NCBI GenBank assembly: GCA_030685065.1
Contig: JAUXQH010000160.1
Span: 1 to 64,000 of the forward strand
Length of the DNA: 64,000 nt
DNA from: Pseudomonadota bacterium
GTDB lineage: Bacteria > Myxococcota_A > UBA796 > SXON01
Reading direction: 5' to 3'
This document shows, one piece after another, positions 24,592-33,619 of the stretch (its first letter is position 1; each line of letters opens with the position of its first letter). The notes under the pieces are model-generated. The model had not been told where the DNA came from. It saw only the letters and a list, made by a program, of their open reading frames with translations, and did no database searches. The position numbers were made by a program, and so were the translations under genes.

Positions 24592-26394
24592 CTAAACCCT
24601 CGGCACGGTCGGCCCCCGCTCGCGCCAGGGCAGCTTCAGCGCGCCCTCTCCCGGCACGCGGAGGCCGCTGGGGCCTTCGAGCACCACGGCATCCCCCCCT
24701 GCGAGCACGGCGCGGTCGGACTCGAAGCGCACCTTGGTCCCGTTGGCCTCCACGCTCCAGCCCTCTCCGCCGGGCACGAGCTTCAGGTGGAGTTGGCCGC
24801 CTCGTTCGCCGAAGAGCAGGGCGCGTGGCATCCCGCGCACCGGGGCCATGGCGCCGGCGCGCAGCTCCACACGCCCCGCGGGTGCCCAGGCAAACCAATC
24901 GTCACCGTCAGGTGGCAGGGGCGCGAGCGGCGCGACGATGCCCGTGGCCGAGCGCTTGATGGGCTCGGCGAGGGCGGCGGGCACCGGGCCACCCATCTCT
25001 TCCCACGCGGCGGTGAGGTGGGCGCGGAACAGACGGTCGAATTCGCCCTCGAACGAGGTGCTGAATTCGTCTCCGTACCACCAGAACCAATCGCTGCCCT
25101 GCGCGGCGAGCAGGTGCTCGCGGGCTCCTGGAGGACGGCCGCGGCGCTCCCACTCGGCGCGTGCATCCCGCAGCAGCTCCCATGCCACGCGATCTTCGGG
25201 GTGGCCGATCCAAATCTTGAAGTCTCCGCCGATCCAGGAGCCCGTGTGCAAAGAATGCACGCGACCGCGGGGCTTGTCGGCGGCCATCTCGCCGCAGGTG
25301 CGGGTCTTCGCGCGGGTGAGCAGCGTGCGCAGGAAATGCTCCCCGGCGTCACGGTAGGACTCCCAGGGGTTCTCGCCGTCGAGCGCGAGGAGCCGCGGGC
25401 GATCGCCGAGCCGCTGGAGGAGATCGAGCGCGGCCTCTTCGCCGCGCCAGCTCGCGTAGACGAAGCCGACCCGGTCGGAGAGCGCGTGGTCCCGGAAGAT
25501 GCCGCGCATCCGACCGACCTCCCAGGGCCCGCCGATGTCGCCCGGATCGCGACCGGAGCGGGCGAGCACGTCCTCGTCCGTCGCGAACCACGCGTAACCG
25601 GCATCCGCCGCGAGCTCGATCACCTCGGGGCTCACGCCGCCCTCCGAGGGCCAGAGGCCGCGCACCGGCTTGCCGATCCAGGCCTCGACCCGCGCGCGCG
25701 CCCGCACGAGCTGCTCCCGCGCGTCCTCCACCCAGCGAAAGCCCGGATCGGGCACGCCCGGCATCGAGCGCCGCGCGTGGGCCGTGTCCACCAGCAGCGG
25801 GAGGATGGGGTGGTAGTAGGGGGTGCAGCTCACCTCGGGCAACGCGCGGTACAGGGCGGGGAGCTCGAGCAGGATCGCGGCCTGGACGGCCAACACGTGG
25901 TCCTTCTCCGCCTCCGTGTAACCCTCTCCCTTGCGACGCAGCTCGCGCAGCTCGGGGTGGTCGCGCAGCGCAGAGAAGCCGAACCAGGCGAGGTTGGACC
26001 ACACCACGACGTCACGAAGCCGCCGCACGTCGAAGCGCTCGCCCGCGTCGAACCGTCCCCGGAGCTCCCCCCAAGCGGGGAACCACGCGAAGCTCGACGG
26101 GTTGCCGTGAAAGAAGTTCCGGAGCAACCACGCGGCCTCGTGCGGCTCGTAGGACGCCGCGGGACGGCGCGCGAGGGCCAGGTGCGTGTCGGTGCCCCCG
26201 CCGCGGTAGTGCTCCCACTGGTCGATCAGCGAGGGAACGACGTTCACCGTGACCCGGGCGCCCGTGGCCGCGATGACGTGCGGAACGTCGCGGTAGCCGC
26301 GGGTGGCGTGCAGGCGGACCCAGGGCATCGTCGGGATGCCGGTTTTCGGGTCGCGGTAGTCGGGCTGGTGCATGTGGAGGAGCAGGGAGAGCAT
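24592..26394 (-). CDS. Glycoside hydrolase family 57 (alpha-glucan-acting)
   Basis: A 600-residue cytoplasmic protein. GH57 motifs in order: LLLHMHQPDYRDP at the N-terminus (motif HQP), FAWFPAWGELRG, GLWPSEGGVSPEVIELAADAGY with the nucleophile Glu near residue 250, and LLALDGENPWESY with the catalytic Asp near residue 338. A C-terminal beta domain follows. GH57 enzymes are amylases, 4-alpha-glucanotransferases or branching enzymes acting on glycogen-like glucans by a retaining mechanism; the exact activity is not clear. The ATG at 26394 places the HQP motif at the usual distance; the frame upstream to 26451 is not family-like. It is divergent from the lipoprotein gene at 26512. Confidence 0.9.
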   Translation of the reverse strand: MLSLLLHMHQPDYRDPKTGIPTMPWVRLHATRGYRDVPHVIAATGARVTVNVVPSLIDQWEHYRGGGTDTHLALARRPAASYEPHEAAWLLRNFFHGNPSSFAWFPAWGELRGRFDAGERFDVRRLRDVVVWSNLAWFGFSALRDHPELRELRRKGEGYTEAEKDHVLAVQAAILLELPALYRALPEVSCTPYYHPILPLLVDTAHARRSMPGVPDPGFRWVEDAREQLVRARARVEAWIGKPVRGLWPSEGGVSPEVIELAADAGYAWFATDEDVLARSGRDPGDIGGPWEVGRMRGIFRDHALSDRVGFVYASWRGEEAALDLLQRLGDRPRLLALDGENPWESYRDAGEHFLRTLLTRAKTRTCGEMAADKPRGRVHSLHTGSWIGGDFKIWIGHPEDRVAWELLRDARAEWERRGRPPGAREHLLAAQGSDWFWWYGDEFSTSFEGEFDRLFRAHLTAAWEEMGGPVPAALAEPIKRSATGIVAPLAPLPPDGDDWFAWAPAGRVELRAGAMAPVRGMPRALLFGERGGQLHLKLVPGGEGWSVEANGTKVRFESDRAVLAGGDAVVLEGPSGLRVPGEGALKLPWRERGPTVPRV

Positions 26395-26511
26395 TGTTCG
26401 TCCCGAATAGCTCCGGATCGGGCGCGGAGCCATCCACGCGCGAGGTGTCACCGTGTATCACACGGCTTGCGGGTCGCTCCGATCTCCGTGTACCACCCCT
26501 ACGGAGGAACG

Positions 26512-27132
26512 ATGACCCACCTGCTGCTACTGCTCGCGGCCGCCTGCACGGGCGCCGACAAGGCCGATGACACCGGAGTCCCCGCTGACACGGATTCGGA
26601 CACGGATACCGACACGGACACGGACACGGACACGGACACGGACACGGACACGGACACGGATACGGATACGGATACGGATACGGACACGGATACCGACACG
26701 GATACCGACACGGATACCGACACGGATACCGACCCCGATCCCCCCTGGGCCGGCACCTTCGAGGGCGTGGTCACCGCGAACCTCGAGGAAGGCGGCTTCG
26801 TTCTCCAGACGGGAAGCTGCTCTCCGACCCTGTCCGTCACCCTCCCCGCGGAGAGCACCGGAGCGGTCGTGGGCACCGGCGGGTTCGCCTGCGCGCCGGA
26901 GGGCATGAGCGTCTCGGATTGGTTGTTCGAGGGCGACACCTTGGATGCGAGCACGTGGTCCGGCACCGTCACCGTCAGCGTCTCGGGGTGGGACGTGTCG
27001 GCCGTCGCCGACTTCGAGGGCACCCTGGTGGGTGACACCCTCACGGTCACCGTTCCGGCTGGGAGCATGACCTCCGGCGGGGAGTGGTACTACGGTTGGT
27101 CGGCCCTCACGTTCGACCTCGTCCGGATCTGA
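26512..27132 (+). CDS. Lipoprotein with Asp-Thr spacer and beta domain
   Basis: A 206-residue lipoprotein (MTHLLLLLAAACTGADK, lipobox AAAC) with a spacer of about 50 alternating Asp-Thr residues and a single C-terminal domain of about 125 residues beginning PPWAGTFEGVVTANLEEGG. That domain is all-beta in appearance, with two cysteines probably paired, and matches no family I know. GGAGG lies four bases before the ATG. The plan (lipid anchor, Asp-rich stalk, small beta head) is shared with other lipoproteins in the window. Confidence 0.8.
   Translation: MTHLLLLLAAACTGADKADDTGVPADTDSDTDTDTDTDTDTDTDTDTDTDTDTDTDTDTDTDTDTDTDTDTDTDPDPPWAGTFEGVVTANLEEGGFVLQTGSCSPTLSVTLPAESTGAVVGTGGFACAPEGMSVSDWLFEGDTLDASTWSGTVTVSVSGWDVSAVADFEGTLVGDTLTVTVPAGSMTSGGEWYYGWSALTFDLVRI
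26587..26736 (+). repeat. Hexanucleotide tandem array coding for an Asp-Thr spacer
   Basis: About 25 units of GACACG, GATACC and GATACG. Runs of identical neighbours (for example consecutive GACACG) mixed with synonymous variants suggest repeated local expansion. Changes in unit number keep the frame. Confidence 0.85.
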
Positions 27133-27153
27133 CACATCGGGGGGGCGGGGCCG

Positions 27154-28182
27154 CTACTCGACCTCACACCGCGGCACCTCTCCCTCGCGCTCGGTGAGGC
27201 GCCGACACTCCACTTCGCCGATCAGGTTGCCCCAGGCGGTCGGGAGCGAGACGCGGACGCGGCGGCCGTCCCCGGACAGGCGGGAGACCTGGACGTCGCG
27301 GAGCGCACGCCCGAACGGGATCGTCGCGTCAATCGCGTGGATGAACGCCCCCCTCGCGAGCTCCACGAGCGAGCCGGTGAGCGGTGGGCCCCCGCTCCCG
27401 CCCGCGGCCCCCACCGCGTACCCCGGGACGTCGGCCACCGCGTCGGCCGGCACCCACCCGTGCGCCTGCGCGGCGGGGGTCCGGACTTCGATGGGGCGCC
27501 AACCCTCGCTCGCCGCACCCGCGGCGAAGAGCAGGAGCGTGGTGTCGGCGCGCAGGGTGGCGAGGACGTCGCCTCCCGGGCCGTCGCGCAGGGGCACCGA
27601 CACGCCGCCGTCGCCATGGGTCGGGTCCACGAGGGCAAGATCGGCGAAGCGGCCGTCCATCTGCCAGCGCGTGACCCGCCACAGCGGCCCCACCGCCGCG
27701 GCGGGAACCCAGCCGTCGAGCGTGAGGCCATCCTCGCTCCAGGCGATCCGAACGTCGCCATGCGCCTTTGCGCCGAGCGTGATCGCCGTGCCGCCCGCGA
27801 GCGCCACGCCTCCTGTCGCGGGCACCTTGCCCGGCTCCGCGCGTATGGCGGCCCGATCGTCCGGGCGAGGCGCCAGATCCTCGCGGCGCACCCCCACGAC
27901 CACCCGCACGCCGCGGGAGTCGTGGGCCACGCGGACGACGGCGCCCTCGTCGGACACGACGATGGTGTCGAACGGCTGGGTGTCCCCAGGAGAGAACACC
28001 CGCTTTCCCGGGTTCACCTCGAACGGCCCGATGGAGGCCACGGTGGCTCGCCACGGGGTGTCGGTGCCGGGCGATACGGCCGACAAGGCGCCGGTGATCC
28101 GCGCGGCGGGAGTGGGAGCGGCGGGCCACGTTGCCGCGGCGGGGGTGGCGGCAGCGGCAAGGCCCGCGAGGAAGAGGAGCAT
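27154..28182 (-). CDS. Exported protein with SH3-like repeats
   Basis: A 342-residue protein with a signal peptide (MLLFLAGLAAAATPAAATWPAA). Two GW-type motifs (LDGWVPAAAVGPLW and HGWVPADAVADVPG) and intervening strands resemble bacterial SH3-like domains, which bind cell wall peptides. No enzyme domain is attached. The ATG at 28182 is preceded by GAGG and yields the signal peptide; the open frame extends upstream to 28281 without one. It converges on the lipoprotein at 26512 (21 bases between stops). Confidence 0.65.
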   Translation of the reverse strand: MLLFLAGLAAAATPAAATWPAAPTPAARITGALSAVSPGTDTPWRATVASIGPFEVNPGKRVFSPGDTQPFDTIVVSDEGAVVRVAHDSRGVRVVVGVRREDLAPRPDDRAAIRAEPGKVPATGGVALAGGTAITLGAKAHGDVRIAWSEDGLTLDGWVPAAAVGPLWRVTRWQMDGRFADLALVDPTHGDGGVSVPLRDGPGGDVLATLRADTTLLLFAAGAASEGWRPIEVRTPAAQAHGWVPADAVADVPGYAVGAAGGSGGPPLTGSLVELARGAFIHAIDATIPFGRALRDVQVSRLSGDGRRVRVSLPTAWGNLIGEVECRRLTEREGEVPRCEVE

Positions 28183-28231
28183 GACACCTCGACGGCCGTG
28201 TGAGGCTCGTCGCCGCGGAGTAGCCGGCCAG

Positions 28232-28354
28232 ATGTCCTCCCGCCTGCCCCTGTCGCTCCCGGCCTTGTTCGGGGTCTTCACGCTCGCCCTCGGCTGCGTG
28301 GGCGCCCGCGAAGGAGACGCCCCGGGGCGAATGTATGGATGGACCTCGACCTGA
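28232..28354 (+). CDS. Tiny lipoprotein-like ORF, possibly a broken gene
   Basis: A 40-codon frame beginning MSSRLPLSLPALFGVFTLALGC, a textbook lipoprotein signal with lipobox ALGC, then only about 18 residues. Immediately after, in another frame from 28339, reads MDLDLNTAALPRDDSSAAPS, protein-like and acidic. The two could be parts of one lipoprotein split by a frameshift, or a genuine lysis/entericidin-like mini-lipoprotein. It lies in a 259-base gap between two minus-strand genes. Confidence 0.35.
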   Translation: MSSRLPLSLPALFGVFTLALGCVGAREGDAPGRMYGWTST

Positions 28355-28441
28355 ACACGGCGGCCCTCCCGAGGGACGACTCCTCCGCGGCGCCCTCCGT
28401 GACGCTCGGGCCCGAGGACGTGGTGTTCGAGGTCGGCCCCC

Positions 28442-29503
28442 TCAGCGACAGAGCCCCGCGATCGGCGCGCCGAAGAAGAGCAAGGATGTGCCGAAGTTGA
28501 CCGTGCCGGGCGTCGTCGGCGGATCGAGCTTCATCGCCTTCACCTCGCGCATCGCGCACGCTCGGAGCGCCGGGAGCGCCGTGTCGTCGGTCTCCGCGCA
28601 GGCCGCCTCGATGGTACCGGACGCAGAGATCCGCGTCAGGACATGGATCGCGCCGCCCTCGCCGGGCCCGAGCTCCGCGCCGCACGTGCGGCTGATCGCC
28701 TCGAAGGCCGCGCCGACGCCCCAGTATTGCTTGTCCCCGAGCCGCCCCATCTGCGGGCCGGGCTTCTGCATCGCTGCGAGATCGCACGCGCCGGGTGCGC
28801 CCGCCTCGACCTTCGCATCGTAGCGGGAGATGCGCCGCGACGATCCCAGCGAGGCGACCGTCGAGGTCGCGAGGACCACGGTGCCCTTCGTCTCCGCGAT
28901 CCAAGCCAGCGGCTCGCGGAGCTTCTCGAGCGGGACACCGGCCTCCGCCGTGATGACCCAGACCCCCGCTTTCGGGACGATTTCGCGCTTGATGCGGTCC
29001 ACGTCGGCCTCCGCGACGACGTGGCCGTCGGACGGCATGCCGACCGCGAGAAAGTACGTCCCCTTGTCCGTGACCGCCAGGACCGCCGTGGTGGCGCTCC
29101 GTACGGCCTTCGAGACCGGCGTGAGCGCGACGAGCTCCAGAAGGTCGCCCCCTTCGGTGTCGCCCCAGGTTCCCCAGAGGCGCACGGCCCCGTGCCGCGG
29201 GGCGGTGAGGGCTGCGTCGAGGTCGACGGGCGGCTCGGGGATCGATGGCTGACCGAGCACGACGGGTGCCTCGAAGCTGAGCGGCCCCGTCGCCGAAAGC
29301 AGGCAGCCGCGACCCGGCTTCTCCGCCGGATCATCACGCAGCGCATGGACGAGGTCGGCGAACGTCGCCCCCGATGGAAAGGCGCGCGCGCCCGCCGGAG
29401 GGGGGCTCGTGGCCGCTACCGGCGCGGCCTCGGCGCTCGGCGCGGACGGAGCGGAGCACCCGGCGAAGACCGCGGCGAAGAGGAGATTTCGGACTGGAGA
29501 CAT
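28442..29503 (-). CDS. Lipoprotein with AgmX/PglI-like C-terminal domain
   Basis: A 353-residue lipoprotein (MSPVRNLLFAAVFAGCSAPS, lipobox AGC). The middle of about 230 residues is of unknown type with strands such as AVLAVTDKGTYFLAVGMPSD. The end, GGAIHVLTRISASGTIEAAC, followed by LRACAMREVKAMKLDPP and GTVNFGTSLLFF, has the shape of the AgmX/PglI or TonB-like C-terminal domain seen in myxobacterial gliding and envelope proteins. The ATG at 29503 gives the signal peptide. Its role is unknown but it is probably at the outer membrane facing the periplasm. Confidence 0.7.
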   Translation of the reverse strand: MSPVRNLLFAAVFAGCSAPSAPSAEAAPVAATSPPPAGARAFPSGATFADLVHALRDDPAEKPGRGCLLSATGPLSFEAPVVLGQPSIPEPPVDLDAALTAPRHGAVRLWGTWGDTEGGDLLELVALTPVSKAVRSATTAVLAVTDKGTYFLAVGMPSDGHVVAEADVDRIKREIVPKAGVWVITAEAGVPLEKLREPLAWIAETKGTVVLATSTVASLGSSRRISRYDAKVEAGAPGACDLAAMQKPGPQMGRLGDKQYWGVGAAFEAISRTCGAELGPGEGGAIHVLTRISASGTIEAACAETDDTALPALRACAMREVKAMKLDPPTTPGTVNFGTSLLFFGAPIAGLCR

Positions 29504-29607
29504 TGGCCACCCACCAGGCTCAGTAGCATCCGTGGCCCCCGGAGGCGCGGGACGGGGGGGCGCGGGACGGGGGGGCGCGCGACGAGGGCGTGGCGCCCCG
29601 GCCCTGA

Positions 29608-32133
29608 CTATTCCCCCCGTAGAACCTCGGCCGGCCGCACCCGCAACGCGCGCGTGTTGGCCAGCACGCCGACCATGGCGGACAGGCCCGCGGTGAGCCC
29701 TACCGCCAGGAACAGCGCGAGAAAATCCGTCCGCCATCCGAGGCGCATCAGCTGCGTGACCACCGCGTAGCTCGCGACCCACGCGCCACCGGCGCCGAGC
29801 ACTCCCGCCAACAGGCCGACGATCCCGTACTCGATGGCGAACAGGCCGACGACGCCGGCCCGCGTGGTGCCGAGCGTCTTGTAGAGCGCGACCTTGCGCC
29901 CCTGCCGCGCCGCGTCCGCCGCGACCCCGCTCACCAGGATGGCGATGCCCGCGAGCGCCGTGAAGGCGCCGACCGCCCGGATGCCCCAGGCCATGCGCTC
30001 GAGGAGCCCGCGCGCCTGTGTCAGGGCGGCGCGGACGCTCACCAGTGTCACGTTGGGAAAGGCGGCGGCGAGCTGGTCCTGCACGCCGGCCTCGCGCTCC
30101 GCGGGGAGCTGGGCGGTGACCAACATGCTCTGGGGCGCCGCTTCGAGCACGCCGGGCTCGGCGACGAGGAAGAAGTTCATGTTGAAGCTCTCCCAGGAAA
30201 CCGTGCGCAGGCTCGTCACCGTGAAATCGATCGGCACCCCCTGGACGTCGAAGCGCAGCCGGCTGCCGACGGTGGCGCCCAGGCTCTCGGCGTACCGCTG
30301 CTCCAGGGAGAGCTCGGCGGGGACGCTGTCGGAGAACGAGGCTCCCGCGACGACCACGTTGTCGGGCGGAAGCGCCGCCATGTAGGAGAGGCGCTGCTCG
30401 CGGGTGAGCGACCAACGCTCGCCCTCGCCCCGCTCGGCCACCAGGGCCTCCACTCCCCGATCGTCTACCGAGAGCAGCCGCGCGACCACCATCGGCGCCC
30501 ATCTGACTTGGGTGGCACCGGCCCCGTCGAGGAGCCGGATCACCCCTTCCCGCTGGTCGGGCCGAACGTCCACCAGGAAGGCGCTGGGCGCCTCGGCGGG
30601 GAACTCCTCCGAGATCTGCGCGAAGATCCGGCCCTCCACGAGCACCGTCGTCAACACGACGACCACGCCGATCGCGAGCGAAACCACCGCGGGTACCAGG
30701 CCCGCCCCGGGCCGCCCCACCGAGGCGAGGCCGTGCCGCAGCCACCAGGGGCGCACCCCACGCGCGAAGCGGCCGAGCCCGCGCGCGGCGAGCGACGCGA
30801 TCACCACACCCAATCCGGCGACCGCCGCGAGACCGCCCACGAAGGCTCCCGCCACGATTGGATCCCGCGCCTGGAGCCACGCCAACCCGTACACGCCCCC
30901 ACCCAACGCGAGGCCCGCGATCGCTGCGCGCAGGGGCGGATCCGGCAGCGGCTCTACATCGCGACGCAACACACGCAGAGGAGGCACGCGCGAGGCCTGA
31001 TCCAGCGGCCGCGCGGCAAACAGGAGGGCCACCCCGACACCCAACACGACGCCGCGCGCGATGGCGCCGGGTTGCCAGGGCTGCACGGCCCCGGCGGGGA
31101 GCAGCCCCTCCAACACGAGGGGCGCCACGGCGAGCGCGCCCACCCCTACGATCGCGCCCACGCCGCTGCCGACGGCGGCGAGGACCGCGGTTTGGGCCAG
31201 CGCGAGCGTGCGGAGATCGCCCGTCGTGAGGCCCAGGCAGCGCTGCACCGCGAGCGCGTCGAGCCGGCGTGCCATCCAGGCGCGCGTGCTCTGGGCCACC
31301 CCCACGCCCCCCACCACGAGTGAGAGCAACGCCACGAGGCCGAGGTACGACGAGGTCCGCTCGATGCTGCGCTGGGTGGAGGGTTGGGCGTCGGACCAGG
31401 TCTCGATCGTGGTCCACGTCGCGTCCGCGGCGGTGTCCTTCAGCCAGCCGGCAAGCGCGGCAGCACGGGCCTCGTCGGGGGCGCGGAACAGGGCCCGGTG
31501 GGTGATGCGGGCGCCGGTGGCGCCGAGGCCGGCGCGGGCGAGCCCGTCGAGGCTCATCAGCACGCGCGGCCCCGCCGACATGCCGCTCGGCAGGCGCCCG
31601 GGCTCCTTCACCACGAGGCCGCGCACGGTGAACGTGGCCCCGCCGATCCGCACCTGCGCGCCCGACGCGAGGCCCAGGCGTTCGAGCAGCGCGGGCTCCA
31701 CGACCACGCCCTCGGTGTCGAGCAGGTCCGCGAGCGGACGCGCCGGCTCCAGCGTCGGGGCCCCGTAGAACGGCCACTCGCTCGATACGGCCTTGAGCTC
31801 CGCCATCAGGCTGCGGCCGGGCGCCCCCTCCGCCGAGGGCGGCACCGCCACCATCGTCAGCAGATCGACGGTGTCCGCGCGCTCGACCTCGGGGAAGGCC
31901 GTCGCGACCGCGTCGAACGAGGCCGGGATCGGCTGCGAGCTGCGCGCCGCCACATCGGCGCCCAGGAGCGGCCGGGCCTCCATGCGGATGGCGCGCGACA
32001 CGCTGTCCCCGAGGCCCGCGACCAACACCACCGCGGCGACGCCGATGGCGAGCGACGCGAGGAAGGGCACGATCCGCGCGCGGGTGCCCCGGAGCTCGCG
32101 CACGATCAGCCGCACGAGCAGGCGCAGGGTCAC
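29608..32133 (-). CDS. ybbP: ABC exporter permease, FtsX/YbbP family
   Basis: An 841-residue permease with an N-terminal helix (IVPFLASLAIGVAAVVLVAGL), a large periplasmic domain, several helices in the middle and a second FtsX module at the C-terminus (FTALAGIAILVSGVAAD, GRKVALYKTLGTTRAGVVGLFAIEYG). This double-FtsX layout is that of YbbP. The GTG start at 32133 overlaps the stop of the ATPase gene (GTGA). In E. coli ybbA-ybbP lie divergent from tesA, and the same order is found here (tesA-like at 32919). YbbAP belongs to the MacB-type mechanotransmission exporters that extract hydrophobic molecules or lipoproteins from the inner membrane. Confidence 0.87.
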   Translation of the reverse strand: MTLRLLVRLIVRELRGTRARIVPFLASLAIGVAAVVLVAGLGDSVSRAIRMEARPLLGADVAARSSQPIPASFDAVATAFPEVERADTVDLLTMVAVPPSAEGAPGRSLMAELKAVSSEWPFYGAPTLEPARPLADLLDTEGVVVEPALLERLGLASGAQVRIGGATFTVRGLVVKEPGRLPSGMSAGPRVLMSLDGLARAGLGATGARITHRALFRAPDEARAAALAGWLKDTAADATWTTIETWSDAQPSTQRSIERTSSYLGLVALLSLVVGGVGVAQSTRAWMARRLDALAVQRCLGLTTGDLRTLALAQTAVLAAVGSGVGAIVGVGALAVAPLVLEGLLPAGAVQPWQPGAIARGVVLGVGVALLFAARPLDQASRVPPLRVLRRDVEPLPDPPLRAAIAGLALGGGVYGLAWLQARDPIVAGAFVGGLAAVAGLGVVIASLAARGLGRFARGVRPWWLRHGLASVGRPGAGLVPAVVSLAIGVVVVLTTVLVEGRIFAQISEEFPAEAPSAFLVDVRPDQREGVIRLLDGAGATQVRWAPMVVARLLSVDDRGVEALVAERGEGERWSLTREQRLSYMAALPPDNVVVAGASFSDSVPAELSLEQRYAESLGATVGSRLRFDVQGVPIDFTVTSLRTVSWESFNMNFFLVAEPGVLEAAPQSMLVTAQLPAEREAGVQDQLAAAFPNVTLVSVRAALTQARGLLERMAWGIRAVGAFTALAGIAILVSGVAADAARQGRKVALYKTLGTTRAGVVGLFAIEYGIVGLLAGVLGAGGAWVASYAVVTQLMRLGWRTDFLALFLAVGLTAGLSAMVGVLANTRALRVRPAEVLRGE

Positions 32134-32837
32134 GGGGCGAGCCCCACCGCGCTCACGCGCTCGCGCTCGTCCGACACGATCCGGCCGTCCCGCAGGGTCA
32201 GGCGTCGGTCCGCGCGCGCGGCGATCGCGGGGTCGTGCGTGACGAGGATCAAGGTGGCCCCGCTCTTCCGACGGAGCTCGTCCATCGTCTCGAGCACGCG
32301 GGCGCCGGTGGCGCCGTCGAGGTTTCCGGTCGGTTCGTCGGCGAGGAGGATGCGCGGCGACGCGGCGAACGCCCGAGCGACGGCGACCCGCTGCTGCTCG
32401 CCGCCGGAGAGCTGACGCGGGTAGTGGTGGCCGCGCTTTCCGAGCCCGACGGCTTCGAGGAGCACATCCGCCGTGCCGACGGGATCCGCCGCGTCGAGCA
32501 GCTCGAGCGGAAATTGCACGTTCTCGCGCGCGGTGAAGTGGTCGAGGAGCTGGAACGACTGGAACACGAACCCCAGCGCGCCGCGGCGCCAACGTGCCAG
32601 CTCGTCCTCCGAGCGCGTGTGGAGGGGCTCGCCGTCCACCCACACCTCTCCCGTCGTGGGGCGGTCGAGCCCCGCGAGCAGCGCCAGGAGCGTGCTCTTG
32701 CCAGATCCGCTCGGGCCGATGATGGCGACCAGCTCGCCACGCTCGATCTCGAGGCTCACCGCGTCGAGCACGGTGATGTCGGCGTCCCCGGAGCGGAAGC
32801 GTCGGGACACGTTTCGGAGCGAGATGGCCGGCGACAA
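32130..32837 (-). CDS. ybbA: ABC transporter ATPase, YbbA/LolD family
   Basis: A 235-residue ATPase with Walker A GPSGSGKST, Q-loop FQSFQLLDHFTARENV, signature LSGGEQQRV, Walker B ILLADEPTGNLD and the H-loop VTHDP. The RENVQFPLEL region and LLDHFTARENV place it in the LolD/MacB/YbbA branch that works with FtsX-type permeases. The start is probably the TTG at 32837 (MSPAISLRNVSRRF). It overlaps ybbP by four bases and is divergent from the tesA-like gene with 81 bases between. Confidence 0.92.
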   Translation of the reverse strand: MSPAISLRNVSRRFRSGDADITVLDAVSLEIERGELVAIIGPSGSGKSTLLALLAGLDRPTTGEVWVDGEPLHTRSEDELARWRRGALGFVFQSFQLLDHFTARENVQFPLELLDAADPVGTADVLLEAVGLGKRGHHYPRQLSGGEQQRVAVARAFAASPRILLADEPTGNLDGATGARVLETMDELRRKSGATLILVTHDPAIAARADRRLTLRDGRIVSDERERVSAVGLAP

Positions 32838-32918
32838 TGGAGGTACCTCGAGCGCGAAGGGCGTCCGTCCCTAACCCGCAGGGCCGGCCGCCCCCGGACC
32901 ACCGGGGTAGAACCGCGC

Positions 32919-33611
32919 ATGCGTACCCTCCTCGCGCTCTGGCTCCTCGGATGCGGCGCCGCTCCCACTCCGGTCGCCGCGCCCTCGCCGTCCACGGCGC
33001 CCGCGGCGCCCCCCCTGGCCGACACCGTCCCCCGGTCCGCCGGCCCCCGCGTCGTGTTCCTCGGGGACAGCCTCACTGCCGGCCTCGGCCTCTCGGTCGA
33101 TCAGGCGTTCCCGGCCCGCGCGGGCAAGGCCCTCGCCGAGCGCGGGCTCCCGGTGCAGGTGGTGAACGCGGGCGTCAGCGGCGACACCAGCGCGGGCGGG
33201 CTCCGCCGCCTCGATTGGATCCTCTCCCAGAAGCCGGACGTCCTCGTCCTCGCGCTCGGGGCCAACGACATGTTGCGGGGCCTGCCGCCCGCCGACTGCG
33301 AGGCGAACCTGCGCGCCATCGTCACGACGGCGAAGGCCGCGGGGGTCGACGTGCTCCTGCTCGGGATGAAGGCCAACCCCACGCTCGGAAGCGACTACGT
33401 GACCCGGTTCGACGCGATCTACCCGACGCTCGCCGCCGAGCTCGGCGTGGGGTTGGTCCCGTTCTTCCTCGACGGCGTCGCCGGCAATTCCTCGCTCAAC
33501 CAGCCCGACGGCCTTCATCCGACGGCGGCCGGCCAGGACCACGTCACGGCGCTGATCCTGCCGGCGCTCGAGCCGCTCGTGCGGGCGCGCGCGGCGTCCT
33601 CGGGCGGTTAG
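32919..33611 (+). CDS. tesA: SGNH/GDSL esterase, TesA-like, predicted lipoprotein
   Basis: A 230-residue enzyme. Block I is VVFLGDSLTAGLGL (Ser51), followed by VNAGVSGDTSAGGLRRLDW, LVLALGANDMLRG and the Asp-His pair in PDGLHP (D197, H200). This order is that of the TesA/arylesterase family, which hydrolyses acyl-thioesters, lysophospholipids and short esters. The N-terminus MRTLLALWLLGCGAAP has a lipobox (LLGC), so this copy may be lipid-anchored, unlike the soluble periplasmic E. coli enzyme. It is divergent from ybbA-ybbP as in E. coli. Confidence 0.9.
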   Translation: MRTLLALWLLGCGAAPTPVAAPSPSTAPAAPPLADTVPRSAGPRVVFLGDSLTAGLGLSVDQAFPARAGKALAERGLPVQVVNAGVSGDTSAGGLRRLDWILSQKPDVLVLALGANDMLRGLPPADCEANLRAIVTTAKAAGVDVLLLGMKANPTLGSDYVTRFDAIYPTLAAELGVGLVPFFLDGVAGNSSLNQPDGLHPTAAGQDHVTALILPALEPLVRARAASSGG

Positions 33612-33619
33612 AAACGCGC

